Shown here: in pieces, positions 22,597-32,087 of the stretch
Numbering within the stretch: the stretch's first letter is position 1
How the letters are laid out: each line of letters begins with the position of its first letter
From: Spirochaetota bacterium
Lineage (GTDB): Bacteria > Spirochaetota > Spirochaetia > JABEVK01
Reading direction: 5' to 3'
DNA: 40,728 nt
NCBI GenBank assembly: GCA_020049045.1
Contig: JAIFLN010000051.1
Coordinates: 1-40,728, forward strand
Made by a program: the position numbers and the translations under genes
The notes under the pieces: model-generated
Databases searched by the model: none
Seen by the model: only the letters and a program-made list of their open reading frames with translations
What the model was told of the DNA's origin: nothing

Positions 22597-23150
22597 GAGT
22601 TCCAGAACCACAGGGCCATCAGCATCACACCGTGATCATACTCGCCCTGACCGATCTGCTGCAGCACCTCTTTTACGGGTCGCAACCCGACACGGACAAA
22701 CTCATTCTGATCGAGGTGCTGAGCACCCGTATAGGTCAGGCCCTCGGCCCGGAATGTTGAAACCGTGTTGGTCATAAACGAAGGGTTGGGATTGGTCTTG
22801 CCCAGAAAAGTCAAGGCAGAAGCCTTCCACCCGGTCTCTTCCTCCAGTTCCCGAGCCGCAGCAGAACAAGCATCCTCTCCGCCATCGACCATCCCCCCTG
22901 GAAACTCCCAGATCGCCCGGCCGAGGCCGTGACGGTACTGACGCACCATCAGAAAGCAGTCCCGGCCTACCTCGTCTTTGACGACTGCAATCACATTGGC
23001 CCAATCAGGGGCATCGATGAGCACAAAATGCCCCTGCCTTCCCTGGGGACTGAGGCGAAGGCTCTCCTTGAGATCAAACACAGGTGTGGAATAGACAGTC
23101 TTGGTATCAAGAATCTGAAAATTGAGCTCTTGGTCGTTCCCATCCGTCAT
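22581..23150 (-). CDS. Nudix hydrolase, ADP-ribose pyrophosphatase-like
   Basis: A 189-residue Nudix enzyme. The Nudix box is complete: G-M-V-D-G-G-E, seven residues, then R-E-L-E-E-E-T-G-W. The N-terminal part (T-P-V-F-D-L-K-E and Q-Y-R-H-G-L-G-R-A-I-W-E-F-P) matches the ADP-ribose/sugar-nucleotide pyrophosphatase subgroup. The ATG at 23150 shares its A with the TGA of the upstream gene (TGATG). It is the last gene of the envelope operon from 26341, an unexpected partner for secreted proteins. Its end overlaps the response regulator gene end by 16 nt. Confidence 0.92.
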   Translation of the reverse strand: MTDGNDQELNFQILDTKTVYSTPVFDLKESLRLSPQGRQGHFVLIDAPDWANVIAVVKDEVGRDCFLMVRQYRHGLGRAIWEFPGGMVDGGEDACSAAARELEEETGWKASALTFLGKTNPNPSFMTNTVSTFRAEGLTYTGAQHLDQNEFVRVGLRPVKEVLQQIGQGEYDHGVMLMALWFWNSHGLN

Positions 23151-24172
23151 CAATGGCCGCCGGCCGCTGCTGCCGGAGCCGCTGAGCTAGGCGCTGGTGG
23201 TTGAGGTATCACTTCGACCTCAGGCAGAGACTCATCGATGACCGAATCGGGGTTGGGGCGGGGAACATAGTCTGGGAAGGGACCATAAAGGATCAAAACC
23301 CGACCTTCAGCCAACAGCCGGCGGTTGGACTCCCGCGACAACAACCTTCCCCAATCAGCCTCGGAAAGAACCAGATCTCCGGGCTGGGCACCCCAGACTC
23401 CCCGGGCGACAATCCGCAGCGGGTCAAAGCCGATACGGTCCCTCCAGCGGTCCTCATTGAACCGGCTCAGGCTGATACCTGCCTGGCCCCATTTCTGGAA
23501 AAACTGCGGGTCGGCCATGGTGGAATCGAAGATGACCTCACCCCGAGGGTTGAGAAGACGGAACGATAACGAGGGTGTCCAGCGTGCCTGGAGACCGGTT
23601 CCCATCCATTTCAAATCTCCCATAGCAAAGATCACCAAGCCGGAGAAATCCCGAGACGGATACCATTGGAACCACTCGGGAACAGGGTTGGGCTCGGGGA
23701 TTTCCTGAAGCATAGGAGCGATGCTGTCCCATAAGCCGACTGACCAGACCATTTCCAAGGTGGTATAGGCATCATCCACCCGGCTGGAAACGAATTTCAA
23801 GGACTCACCCAACTGCGCCACACCGGCTTCGAGGGTCGGGTCTTCGGCCATCAGTTCCGCCAAGCTCCGTCCGGAAGCCACCGGCAGGTTGCCCGCTTGA
23901 CGGACGAATTCCTGCTGCACCAAGCGCTCGGCGGCTCTCTCGGCCAAGTAACGGCGTTTGGGTGGGGTTGCCTCGGTATCGGTAGGGAGCGGGGTCTTCA
24001 GAGTCAATGTAAAAAGACCCGTTTCCCAATCCCAGGCCCCTTCAGAAGTAAAAGTCGGAGCCGGTGCCGCTGGCTCTCCAGAGGAAGCAGACAAAGCCCC
24101 CTGCCCGGCAACCAGTCCCAGAACGATAACAAACAGGACAAGGTTGAACCGCCGCACAAAACGGTTACCCAC
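23150..24172 (-). CDS. secreted protein of unknown function
   Basis: A 340-residue exported protein. Taking the GTG at 24172 as start gives M-G-N-R-F-V-R-R-F-N and a classic signal peptide (hydrophobic 11-25, cleavage near A-L-S-A). AAGGTG lies seven bases upstream, which favours this over the ATG at 24202. The mature part has no motif I recognise; it contains R-Y-L-A-E-R-A-A-E-R-L (near 80), a central strand-rich region (L-S-F-R-L-L-N-P-R-G-E-V-I-F-D) and ends in a Pro/Ala-rich tail. Its 5' end overlaps the lytic transglycosylase gene by 8 nt and its 3' end the Nudix gene by one base. An envelope role is likely from location and neighbours. Confidence 0.75.
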   Translation of the reverse strand: MGNRFVRRFNLVLFVIVLGLVAGQGALSASSGEPAAPAPTFTSEGAWDWETGLFTLTLKTPLPTDTEATPPKRRYLAERAAERLVQQEFVRQAGNLPVASGRSLAELMAEDPTLEAGVAQLGESLKFVSSRVDDAYTTLEMVWSVGLWDSIAPMLQEIPEPNPVPEWFQWYPSRDFSGLVIFAMGDLKWMGTGLQARWTPSLSFRLLNPRGEVIFDSTMADPQFFQKWGQAGISLSRFNEDRWRDRIGFDPLRIVARGVWGAQPGDLVLSEADWGRLLSRESNRRLLAEGRVLILYGPFPDYVPRPNPDSVIDESLPEVEVIPQPPAPSSAAPAAAAGGH

Positions 24173-25262
24173 GGGAGGCACCTTTGCGGTATGGCCCCAC
24201 ATCCTTGATGGCGGCGATGACGAGGTTCTGGCCGATTTTCAGCAATGCGGGTTTGAGACCCGGGTTATCCCGTTCGATCATACTGGTGCTTACCCCGTAC
24301 CACTGGGCGATTTCCGAAAGCGTATCCCCTTTTTGAACGGTGTACAAGTAATACTGGATGAGCTTCAGCGCCGGATCATCGAGCGCTTGCCTCAGCGGGT
24401 CCGCCCAAGCGCTCTGCACCTTGAGGTCGTAACCGCCGGGCAGTACTGGAGTCAGATGGTAAACCAGCTCGCGGTTGGAAGCTCTCAACCCGTCCAGCGG
24501 AATTCCGGCGGCTCCGGCGAGAAGACGAAGATCGACCATCCTTTCGACTCGGACCCGTTCCCAGGTCGGAGAAGCCTCCCAGTCGACACTCAGTCCAGAT
24601 TCCAGCCACTTGGAAGAGATGCGTGAAAGGGCCAGCAACTGGGGAACATACCCGGCTGTTTCCTTGGGCAACAGCCCTTTGTCGAGAAGAACCCAATAGT
24701 CCCGCTCACCCTTTGCTTTTTTGAGGATGGACTGAACCCGGCCCAGACCGGCGTTGTAAGCGGCCAACGCTAGGTACCAATCGCCCAGTCTTTGATAGTT
24801 GTCCTTGAGCTTTCTCAGGGCTCCATCGGTCGACTTCCACCAGTCACGGCGCTCATCCACGTAGGAATTGATGGACATGCCGTACCCGACGACACTGTTG
24901 CGCATAAATTGCCACATGCCGGCGGCCCCGACGCGGCTGGTAGCTCCGGCGTTGAAACCAGACTCCACCGCAGCCAGCCAATAGATTTCCGGGGGCATCC
25001 CCTCTTCTTCGATTCGGCTCCGAATAAAATCCCGGTAGGGTTTGACCCGCTCCAGGCACTTTTCCAACCATTCGCGCCCCGGTCCCAGGTAATACGCCAT
25101 GGCCTTGTCGATGCGGGGATGCTCCACCCAGGGCAGTACATGGGCATCCGGGGGCAACACCATCCCTTCCGGAGGAAGTGCCGAAGGCTCGTACACCTCC
25201 TGGGCTCCCGCAAGAAAAACGAAGCCGGCGAAAAGGACGGCAAGAGTAAGGCTGCGGATCAC
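24165..25262 (-). CDS. MltD-like lytic transglycosylase with LysM domain
   Basis: A 365-residue secreted murein hydrolase. Signal peptide at 1-20 (ending F-L-A-G-A-Q). The family 1 lytic transglycosylase domain (about 80-230) has the catalytic Glu100 in A-A-V-E-S-G-F-N, followed by S-R-V-G-A-A-G-M-W-Q-F-M, and A-A-Y-N-A-G-L-G-R-V later; all family motifs are present. A LysM peptidoglycan-binding repeat is at about 310-355 (Y-T-V-Q-K-G-D-T-L-S-E-I-A). One LysM is fewer than in E. coli MltD. It would cut glycan strands to give anhydro-muropeptides. The start is GTG overlapping the previous stop (GTGA). Confidence 0.93.
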   Translation of the reverse strand: MIRSLTLAVLFAGFVFLAGAQEVYEPSALPPEGMVLPPDAHVLPWVEHPRIDKAMAYYLGPGREWLEKCLERVKPYRDFIRSRIEEEGMPPEIYWLAAVESGFNAGATSRVGAAGMWQFMRNSVVGYGMSINSYVDERRDWWKSTDGALRKLKDNYQRLGDWYLALAAYNAGLGRVQSILKKAKGERDYWVLLDKGLLPKETAGYVPQLLALSRISSKWLESGLSVDWEASPTWERVRVERMVDLRLLAGAAGIPLDGLRASNRELVYHLTPVLPGGYDLKVQSAWADPLRQALDDPALKLIQYYLYTVQKGDTLSEIAQWYGVSTSMIERDNPGLKPALLKIGQNLVIAAIKDVGPYRKGASRG

Positions 25263-26341
25263 AGTTTTTCACCAAAATAGAGACCGGCCCATTCCCAGGC
25301 CCCGTTGATATCGGGGTCAGCCGGGTATTCAACCCGGCGGAAATAAAAATACCAGGTGGGAATGCGGTAATTCCAGCCGGTGCTGCGCAGGTAGGTTTCG
25401 CCTTCGTTGGAAAGCTCATCCAGCGTGTCGGAGAACCGTACATCAGTGCCGCCGCCAAAGTTGGCCTGGCGGACCAGCTCGCGCAGGAACAGACGCACAT
25501 CAAACGCCTCCGACAAGGTGTCGGTCACATCGGTATTGTCCCAGCTGACAGCAAAAAAACCGACTTTGGCGCGCAAGCTTTCCATGGTAACCGTATCATT
25601 GTTCAAAATAGCCCGTTGCAACTGAGCCATCAGTTCGGTAAGGTCCTGCCGAATCCACGAGCGGTCAGTCTGGGACAAGTCGACCAACGAATGGATGCGG
25701 CTGGCTGCCTTGGGTTCTCCAGGTACCGTCGGGTCGGGGAACCGAAGAAAGGCCGCATAGGCCACTTGGGCCTCGTCCCAGCGTCCCAGAGCCTCGCAAG
25801 CCCTCCCCCAGGCGAAAAACAAGTCGGGAGTCGTCATTTTGTACCTAAAACGGGCATTGAGTTCCTCAAAAATTGACCGGCGGGCAGAAGGATCTGTTTC
25901 AAGAGGAATCAGACGGACTAGACACTGGTAATGGATGGATTCATTTTTTTCGACCAGGTCGGGATAGTTGTTCAAAATACGACGGTAATACAGCCGAGCC
26001 ATGGCCGAAGCCCCGGCTGTCCGGTAATTTTCGGCGACTTCAAACAGATAATGCGCGCCAAAAGGGTCGGTGGGATTCTGAGCCACATACGTCGTCAGTA
26101 AAAGGTTGATGCGCAGAATCTCACCCTGGGCACGAAGCCTCTGGGTAATCTCATGAAGGAGGGTGAACCGTGTGGCTCCCGGCAGAGTCTGCTGATCAAG
26201 AAGACGGAACAAAGAAGAAAGTGAGGTTCTTTGATCGGGGGTTCCCACGATGAAAAAATCCTCCCGCGTACCGGACTGGGCAATGAAGAAAGCCAAAGCC
26301 AGGCCCGCCAAGGTGGGAAAAAGGGAGAGGAAGCGTCTCAT
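25259..26341 (-). CDS. secreted or membrane-anchored TPR-like protein
   Basis: A 360-residue protein with an N-terminal hydrophobic segment ([21 protein letters not shown], about 5-21) as signal or anchor. The body is helical with TPR-like spacing, for example [18 protein letters not shown] near 95 and [16 protein letters not shown] near 175, so it may be a scaffold. The C-terminus (about 280-360) is rich in aromatic residues. It leads the operon with the lytic transglycosylase, which suggests a role in handling that enzyme; this is inference. There is no Shine-Dalgarno before the ATG at 26341, but TACAAT ends 8 nt upstream. The longer upstream frame runs into the divergent icd region and is not used. 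Confidence 0.75.
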   Translation of the reverse strand: MRRFLSLFPTLAGLALAFFIAQSGTREDFFIVGTPDQRTSLSSLFRLLDQQTLPGATRFTLLHEITQRLRAQGEILRINLLLTTYVAQNPTDPFGAHYLFEVAENYRTAGASAMARLYYRRILNNYPDLVEKNESIHYQCLVRLIPLETDPSARRSIFEELNARFRYKMTTPDLFFAWGRACEALGRWDEAQVAYAAFLRFPDPTVPGEPKAASRIHSLVDLSQTDRSWIRQDLTELMAQLQRAILNNDTVTMESLRAKVGFFAVSWDNTDVTDTLSEAFDVRLFLRELVRQANFGGGTDVRFSDTLDELSNEGETYLRSTGWNYRIPTWYFYFRRVEYPADPDINGAWEWAGLYFGEKL

Positions 26342-26349
26342 CGGGAACG

Positions 26350-26378
26350 ATTGTACCACAAGAGCTCCCAGAGGGGAA
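26350..26378 (-). promoter_or_regulatory. promoter of TPR-mltD operon, leaderless configuration
   Basis: On the minus strand TACAAT (26350-26355, five of six consensus) lies 8 nt before the ATG at 26341, with a weak TTCCCC -35 (26373-26378) at 17 bp. The start codon would be at or next to the first transcribed base. Confidence 0.5.
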
Positions 26379-26389
26379 CCTGGGGAAAC

Positions 26390-26418
26390 TGGACTTGCTC
26401 GGCTTTTTTTCGTACAAT
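26390..26418 (+). promoter_or_regulatory. icd operon promoter
   Basis: TGGACT (26390-26395), 17-bp spacer and TACAAT (26413-26418). Transcription would start near 26425, giving a 24-nt leader that contains the GGAGG site of icd. It is divergent from the TPR operon promoter, with about 10 bp between the two -35 boxes. Confidence 0.7.
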
Positions 26419-26448
26419 ACCGGCGGATCGATATCCCTGGAGGTTTCC

Positions 26449-27743
<1,295 letters not shown>

Positions 27744-27744
<1 letters not shown>

Positions 27745-28271
27745 TGCTGAAAGATCCGGTACGTAAAGCAGCTATTGTTTCAGGCGCTCTCCTGACCATC
27801 ATCGGGGTTCTGTTGATCGTCTGGATGCAGGGGTTTATTGACAGCCTGGTTCGCTGGTGGCCTGCGGCCTTCACTGTGGTGGGCGGCATTCTTCTGTTCA
27901 AAGCGTTTTTTCGGAAGGCCAGACCATCGGCACTGTTTGTGGGTCTTCTCATGTTTCTGACAGGAACCTTTTATCTTCTTCTCAATACAGTTATTCCCGA
28001 AACCCTCACACTCAAAGAACTCTGGCCGGTGTTTATGGGCATTGTAGGAGTCAGCCTTATTCCCTACGGTGCTCGTTACCGAAGGACTGTCCGCGTGACC
28101 CTGGTAGTTCCCGGCTTGATTCTGATTGTGCTGATGGGAGTGTTCCTGCTGTTCAGTTTGCAGGTAGTCAAACAGTCTTTCTCCGACTTTGTCGTCAGTT
28201 GGTGGCCATTGGTGCTGGTGTTCATGGGAATCACGCTGATTGCCAGCGGTTGGACCCGCCCCAAAGAATGA
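27744..28271 (+). CDS. multi-pass membrane protein with LiaF/DUF5668-like repeats
   Basis: A 175-residue integral membrane protein with about six short membrane segments. The motif W-W-P-x(6)-G-G-I-L-L appears near 34, a weaker W-P-V-F-M-G-I-V-G-V near 98 and W-W-P-L-V-L-V-F-M-G-I near 156, the spacing and W-[WP] signature seen in the LiaI/LiaF-like transmembrane region. So the protein looks like three copies of a two-helix unit. The cytoplasmic loops are basic. The ATG shares its A with the icd stop (TGATG). Function unknown; LiaF proteins regulate envelope-stress sensors, but the globular domain is missing. Confidence 0.75.
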
Positions 28272-28717
28272 GGTGGGTTCTCACGCTCTTGTTTTTGGGC
28301 ACCACCCTGAACCTTCCAGCTCAAGCAACGATTCCAGTCCCAGATCCGGCAGCCTGGCTGGGACTGACACCGGAGTCAGCTTACCGGGAACGCGGTGCAC
28401 CTACCGAAGTCTATTCCCTGGCCGTAGATGACACCCATTGGCAGGCGGTTCATTTCTACGCCGACCACAGCTACCTCTTCTGGACCCTGAACAGGGTCTG
28501 GCAAGTACGCCTCGATAAACTCTGGACGGGAACTCTCCTGGGAATCGCCATGGGCAGCCCGAGGGCAGAGGTCGAGCTGACGTTGGGTGAACCTTTGGCC
28601 AGGGGTGACACCTGGTCGGTTTGGAATCTCACGTATCAGACGTTTCCCCGCCGACTGAGACTGGTTTTCACCGATGGGATTTTGGCCGATGCCTACCTCT
28701 ACAGGAGCGACCTGTGA
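28268..28717 (+). CDS. small secreted protein of unknown function
   Basis: A 149-residue protein with a signal peptide (MRWVLTLLFLGTTLNLPAQA). The mature part starts with a Pro-rich segment and contains L-G-L-T-P-E-S-A-Y-R-E-R-G-A-P-T-E-V-Y and later G-I-A-M-G-S-P-R-A-E-V-E-L-T-L-G-E-P. These two G-x-P-x-E/V segments resemble the repeated unit of SmpA/BamE-like folds, where a helix is followed by a G-x-P turn; that is only a pattern impression. The ATG overlaps the previous stop by four bases (ATGA) and its own stop overlaps the aroDE start (GTGA), so it is part of a coupled operon. Confidence 0.7.
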   Translation: MRWVLTLLFLGTTLNLPAQATIPVPDPAAWLGLTPESAYRERGAPTEVYSLAVDDTHWQAVHFYADHSYLFWTLNRVWQVRLDKLWTGTLLGIAMGSPRAEVELTLGEPLARGDTWSVWNLTYQTFPRRLRLVFTDGILADAYLYRSDL

Positions 28718-30183
28718 CCCCTTCTGCTCCTGGCATTTGTCTGGTTTTGACAGGCCCCCGCCTGGAAGACTGCCGCAAACAGTTGGAACAAAGCCGGACC
28801 TTCATTGACCTGGCCGAACTGAGGGCCGATCTGGTGGAGGAAAAAGAATGGCCAAAATTGAACGACTTCAGCCGTCAAGCCGGACTTCCTCTGATTCTGA
28901 CCCTTCGCCAGCCTCGCGACGGGGGGCAGTGGGTGGGAGGCGAAGATCAGCGCAGAGCCTTTTTCGAAACGGCCCTCAAGGGTGCGTGGCAATGGTTTGA
29001 CCTCGAAGACGATCAGAGACTTCCGGACCTGGAAGCACGATGGATTGCCCAGGGTAGAAAGCTCGTGATTAGTTTTCATGAGTTTGACGGCGTTTCCAAC
29101 GGCTGGGCCGCCCGGTTGTCCGCCGCCGAAGGCCTCCATTGCACAGCAAAAGCAGCGGTGTTTCCTCAGAATTCAGACGAATACCAGAAATTTGTAGCCG
29201 ATCTGCTCGCCCTGCCGCCGGGAGACCGTGTTGCCTTGGCCATGGGCGGTTTCGGGTTCACCAGCAGGGTTCTGGCGGCCCGACTGGGAAGCCGTTGGAC
29301 CTACGCCTCCGCTCCCGGTCAGACGGCAGCCCCGGGACAGACTGACCCGGAAACCCTGCGCACCCTTTACCGCTTTGGAGAGCAGACCGCCGACACCCCG
29401 GTTTACGGAATTGTCGGGAACCCAGTGTTCCATACCAAAAGTCCCTGGATTCACAACCCCGCTCTTGCAGCCCTGAACCTTCCCGGAACCTATGTGCCCT
29501 TTCTCGCCGACAACCTGAAGGCGTTCTTCGATACCTGCGACCTTTTGGATGTGCAGGGCCTTTCTTGCACCATTCCCTTCAAGGAAGACGTGCTGCTGCA
29601 CCTGGCGGAAACCAGCCCGGCGGTGAAGGCAACGGGTGCCTGCAACACGCTATGGAGAGATCGCAAGGGACGCTGGCAGGGAGACAACACCGACGCCCCG
29701 GGCTTCATGGCCCCGCTGGCCACCCAAGTCGGAAGCTTTGAAGGCCTGCGTGCTACGGTGATCGGAACCGGCGGCGCGGCCAGAGGCATTGTCTGGGCAT
29801 TGCGGCAGGAAGGTGTCAAGGTGGTGATTCTGGGGCGCAACCCCGAAAAGGCGCAGGCGCTGGCCCTCGATTTTGGTGCCGAATGGGCACCGCTTGGGCC
29901 CGAAAGCCGCCTGGTCGTCGAAGACCATCCCGACATTCTGGTGCAGACGACAAGCGTTGGTATGGGCGACACCGAGGGCCAGGATCCTTTGGAGTGGTAC
30001 GAGTTTACGGGCCGGGAAATTGCCTATGACATCATTTATGCCCCGCGCTGGACAACCTTTCTGAACAGGGCCAAGGCTTCGGGCTGCAAGGTTCTCTTCG
30101 GCTATGACATGTTGCTGAACCAGGCGTACGGTCAGTTCCGCCGGTTCACGGGTCAGGAGTATCCCAAGGGCCTCAGCCGGTAG
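28714..30183 (+). CDS. aroDE: bifunctional 3-dehydroquinate dehydratase / shikimate dehydrogenase
   Basis: A 489-residue fusion of two consecutive shikimate-pathway enzymes. The N-terminal type I dehydratase (about 8-205) has E-L-R-A-D-L near 35, His122 in S-F-H-E-F-D and the Schiff-base Lys146 in T-A-K-A-A-V, with A-P-G-Q at its end. The C-terminal shikimate dehydrogenase (about 228-485) has H-T-K-S-P (240-244), catalytic Lys290 in T-I-P-F-K, Asp327 in G-D-N-T-D, and the NADP loop G-T-G-G-A-A-R (351-357). All key residues are present in both. A-P-G-Q-T is repeated at the junction. GTG start with AGGAG six bases upstream. The 3' end overlaps the spoU gene on the other strand by 31 nt. Confidence 0.95.
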   Translation: MTPSAPGICLVLTGPRLEDCRKQLEQSRTFIDLAELRADLVEEKEWPKLNDFSRQAGLPLILTLRQPRDGGQWVGGEDQRRAFFETALKGAWQWFDLEDDQRLPDLEARWIAQGRKLVISFHEFDGVSNGWAARLSAAEGLHCTAKAAVFPQNSDEYQKFVADLLALPPGDRVALAMGGFGFTSRVLAARLGSRWTYASAPGQTAAPGQTDPETLRTLYRFGEQTADTPVYGIVGNPVFHTKSPWIHNPALAALNLPGTYVPFLADNLKAFFDTCDLLDVQGLSCTIPFKEDVLLHLAETSPAVKATGACNTLWRDRKGRWQGDNTDAPGFMAPLATQVGSFEGLRATVIGTGGAARGIVWALRQEGVKVVILGRNPEKAQALALDFGAEWAPLGPESRLVVEDHPDILVQTTSVGMGDTEGQDPLEWYEFTGREIAYDIIYAPRWTTFLNRAKASGCKVLFGYDMLLNQAYGQFRRFTGQEYPKGLSR

Positions 30184-30968
30184 AAGCCGATGCCGGCAGC
30201 AACCGCGGCATTCAGGCTGTCCTGGCCTTCGGCCATAGGGATCACCAGCGCCTGGCTGCACACCCAACGGTCGGCCGGAGTCAATCCTTCAAATTCATTT
30301 CCCACCCAGGCAGCCAACGGCCCGTCGAGGGCGGCCAGCCCCTCCCTGCTTTGCAGCCAGGTCTCCAGATCGGCGGCCCCGGATTCCAGAGTGAACGCCA
30401 CACTCGTCCAGCCGGCGGCTTCCAACAGCCTTTTCGTCTGCGCAGCGTCAGGAAGTTCGACTGGCGGATGGCTATAGACGGCTCCCATCGAAACCTTGGC
30501 GGTGCGGCGGCTAAAGGGATCGCAGGAGGAAGTACCGACAGCGACAGCGTCCCACCCCAAGCCCAGCGCCGTTCGGAATACCGACCCAAGGTTTTCAGGG
30601 TCGGTCAGGTTGGGGGCTACCGCCAAACGCCGGGGGGGCACGGATCGGGACAAAAAAGCCTCAAGGGTGAGCAAAGCAGGCCGCCGTGCAACAGCGAGGA
30701 CACCACGGTGAAAGGCAAAACCAGCCCATTTCTCCATCTCAGCCTGGGTCAAAACAGTCACGGGACACCGTCCAGCCGCAAGGGTCAGGAATTCTTCTTC
30801 ATGGGCGGCCAGGCAAACCACCGCCTCGGGAACCAAGGGCGAGGTCAGCAAACGGGAAGCCAAGGTGACGCCTTCGGCCAAAGTGAGGCCCGAGCGGGTC
30901 CAATGCTTATCGGTAAAGCCCCAAAAGGCTTCAACCCCCGAGCGATCTTGCCGATGGGAAAGGGACAT
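30153..30968 (-). CDS. SpoU/TrmH-family RNA 2'-O-methyltransferase
   Basis: A 271-residue SPOUT methyltransferase. The three family motifs are present: L-T-D-P-E-N-L-G-S-V-F-R-T-A (near 125), A-W-V-G-N-E-F-E-G-L-T (near 222) and V-I-P-M-A-E-G-Q-D-S-L-N-A-A-V-A near the end, which together form the trefoil knot that binds S-adenosylmethionine. An N-terminal substrate-binding part precedes it. The target (23S rRNA or tRNA) is not readable. AAGGAG lies seven bases before the ATG. The start codon overlaps that of the divergent gene (CATG at 30966-30969), and the 3' end overlaps aroDE by 31 nt. Confidence 0.93.
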   Translation of the reverse strand: MSLSHRQDRSGVEAFWGFTDKHWTRSGLTLAEGVTLASRLLTSPLVPEAVVCLAAHEEEFLTLAAGRCPVTVLTQAEMEKWAGFAFHRGVLAVARRPALLTLEAFLSRSVPPRRLAVAPNLTDPENLGSVFRTALGLGWDAVAVGTSSCDPFSRRTAKVSMGAVYSHPPVELPDAAQTKRLLEAAGWTSVAFTLESGAADLETWLQSREGLAALDGPLAAWVGNEFEGLTPADRWVCSQALVIPMAEGQDSLNAAVAAGIGFYRLRPLGYS

Positions 30969-31359
30969 GATAACTCCTTCGATCAAGAGGGGGCTCCTCG
31001 GAGGCCTCCTGCTGCTTCTTTCAGCGGTACCGATCTATGCCGGTCAGCTGCTCTGGACCCCCGGGGGTGAGTTGCCAGCCCTGGTTTTAAGCCTGGGCGA
31101 CGGTGCAGTGAAAAAGTCCTTGGACCTGCCTTCAGGTGCCGGATACCTTGACCTCACCCTCAAGAAATACCTTCTGGACAACCCGCAATTGATCGTCGTG
31201 TGGAAAAACGACGGTGCTTTGTGGCTGCGGCAGGTCAAAAAAATACCCGGAGACCAGACCACCGATAGGGTGGCCTTGCCGCCGGGCCGTCAGATCACCT
31301 TGGAAATTCTCACTTCTAGCGGAACTTCCGTGGCATCGATCAAGCTTCGGAGGAACTAG
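30967..31359 (+). CDS. small secreted protein of unknown function
   Basis: A 130-residue protein with a signal peptide (M-I-T-P-S-I-K-R, then a Leu-rich core and A-V-P-I-Y-A-G). The mature part is about 105 residues, basic, with L-D-L-T-L-K-K-Y-L-L-D-N-P-Q and many Leu/Val strands; no family is recognised. AAAGGG lies upstream of the ATG within the spoU coding region, and the two start codons share bases. It has no room for a promoter outside the spoU gene. The 3' end overlaps the 39-residue lysine-rich gene on the other strand by 20 nt. Confidence 0.7.
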   Translation: MITPSIKRGLLGGLLLLLSAVPIYAGQLLWTPGGELPALVLSLGDGAVKKSLDLPSGAGYLDLTLKKYLLDNPQLIVVWKNDGALWLRQVKKIPGDQTTDRVALPPGRQITLEILTSSGTSVASIKLRRN

Positions 31360-31459
31360 GTCGGGAAGCTTTTTTGACTTCCTTTTCCTTTTTCTTCTCG
31401 GCAGCGGTCTTCAACGGAACCTTTTTCGTCTCTTTTTTCTGCTTGGATTTATCGCCCAT
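31340..31459 (-). CDS. 39-residue lysine-rich protein
   Basis: A short gene starting with ATG at 31459, with a strong AGGAGG five bases upstream and TGA at 31340-31342. The product begins M-G-D-K-S-K-Q-K-K-E and is mostly Lys, Glu, Ala and Ser, with a charged Lys/Glu block in the middle (E-K-K-K-E-K-E-V-K-K). There is no membrane segment or signal. Composition suggests binding to nucleic acid or ribosomes; function is unknown. It lies 15 nt after the membrane protein gene, in the argH transcript. Its last 20 bases overlap the end of the convergent secreted-protein gene. I trust it because of the ribosome binding site and operon spacing. Confidence 0.65.
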   Translation of the reverse strand: MGDKSKQKKETKKVPLKTAAEKKKEKEVKKASRPSSSEA

Positions 31460-31474
31460 GACGGCCTCCTGTCC

Positions 31475-32077
31475 TTATTCAGTGTAATCATCGTCCGAAG
31501 AACCGGCAAGGGCCTTCACCTTATTCCACCCCGTTCGAAGCAAAAACCCGAGTGTACCCACCACCAGCACGGCACCCGACAAGCCCAGGAGAGACCACTT
31601 GGCCGAAGTAAACCCAGTGGCAATCCAGCTAACAGGTTCCCAACCTTCGGATGGCAGCAGGCTGGCCGCCGCCACCGTCAGGTTCTCAAAAAGGTCACAG
31701 GCAGCGCCGGCCAGTGGGACCAGGGGCAGTAGATACCAGAAGAAACTGTGCGGATTCACTTTCTTGAGCAGATACAGAGTCGCCGTTGTCAAAAACAACC
31801 CGTAGGCGAGCAGAAAGCCTAGGTCGGTGGGCCACAGAACGGACAAATAATGAGCCCTTCCCCCGGGTCCCCAGGCGGCAAAAATTTGCTGCGCCATTGA
31901 GGGATTGTACCAAAACAGCTCGTCGGGAACGCCTGTGCCGTGACTGAGGAGCTTCAAAGTGGTCTGTGCCCAAGGAGCTGCCATCAGCAGCCACTGAAAC
32001 AACAGCACCGGAAAAAACAGCAGGATCAGGGTGAGAAAACGGGTTTTAAGACTAAGGGTCTGAAAAAAATACAACAT
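31475..32077 (-). CDS. multi-pass membrane protein of unknown function
   Basis: A 200-residue integral membrane protein with about four membrane segments: about 13-33 (L-T-L-I-L-L-F-F-P-V-L-L-F-Q-W-L-L), 85-105, 113-135 (Y-L-L-P-L-V-P-L-A-G-A-A-C-D-L-F-E-N) and 155-180. The D-L-F-E-N-L segment in a membrane helix is unusual and may be functional. The C-terminus is acidic (S-S-D-D-D-Y-T-E). GAGGC precedes the ATG at 32077 and the gene begins 10 nt after argH. No family assigned. Confidence 0.75.
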   Translation of the reverse strand: MLYFFQTLSLKTRFLTLILLFFPVLLFQWLLMAAPWAQTTLKLLSHGTGVPDELFWYNPSMAQQIFAAWGPGGRAHYLSVLWPTDLGFLLAYGLFLTTATLYLLKKVNPHSFFWYLLPLVPLAGAACDLFENLTVAAASLLPSEGWEPVSWIATGFTSAKWSLLGLSGAVLVVGTLGFLLRTGWNKVKALAGSSDDDYTE

Positions 32078-32087
32078 AAGCCCAGCC

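Noticed and set aside
31360-31400. Hairpin GGAAG/CTTCC followed by T-rich sequence as terminator of the plus-strand gene
   Set aside because: Stem is only five pairs and the sequence is the coding strand complement of the lysine-rich gene, which explains the T-richness.
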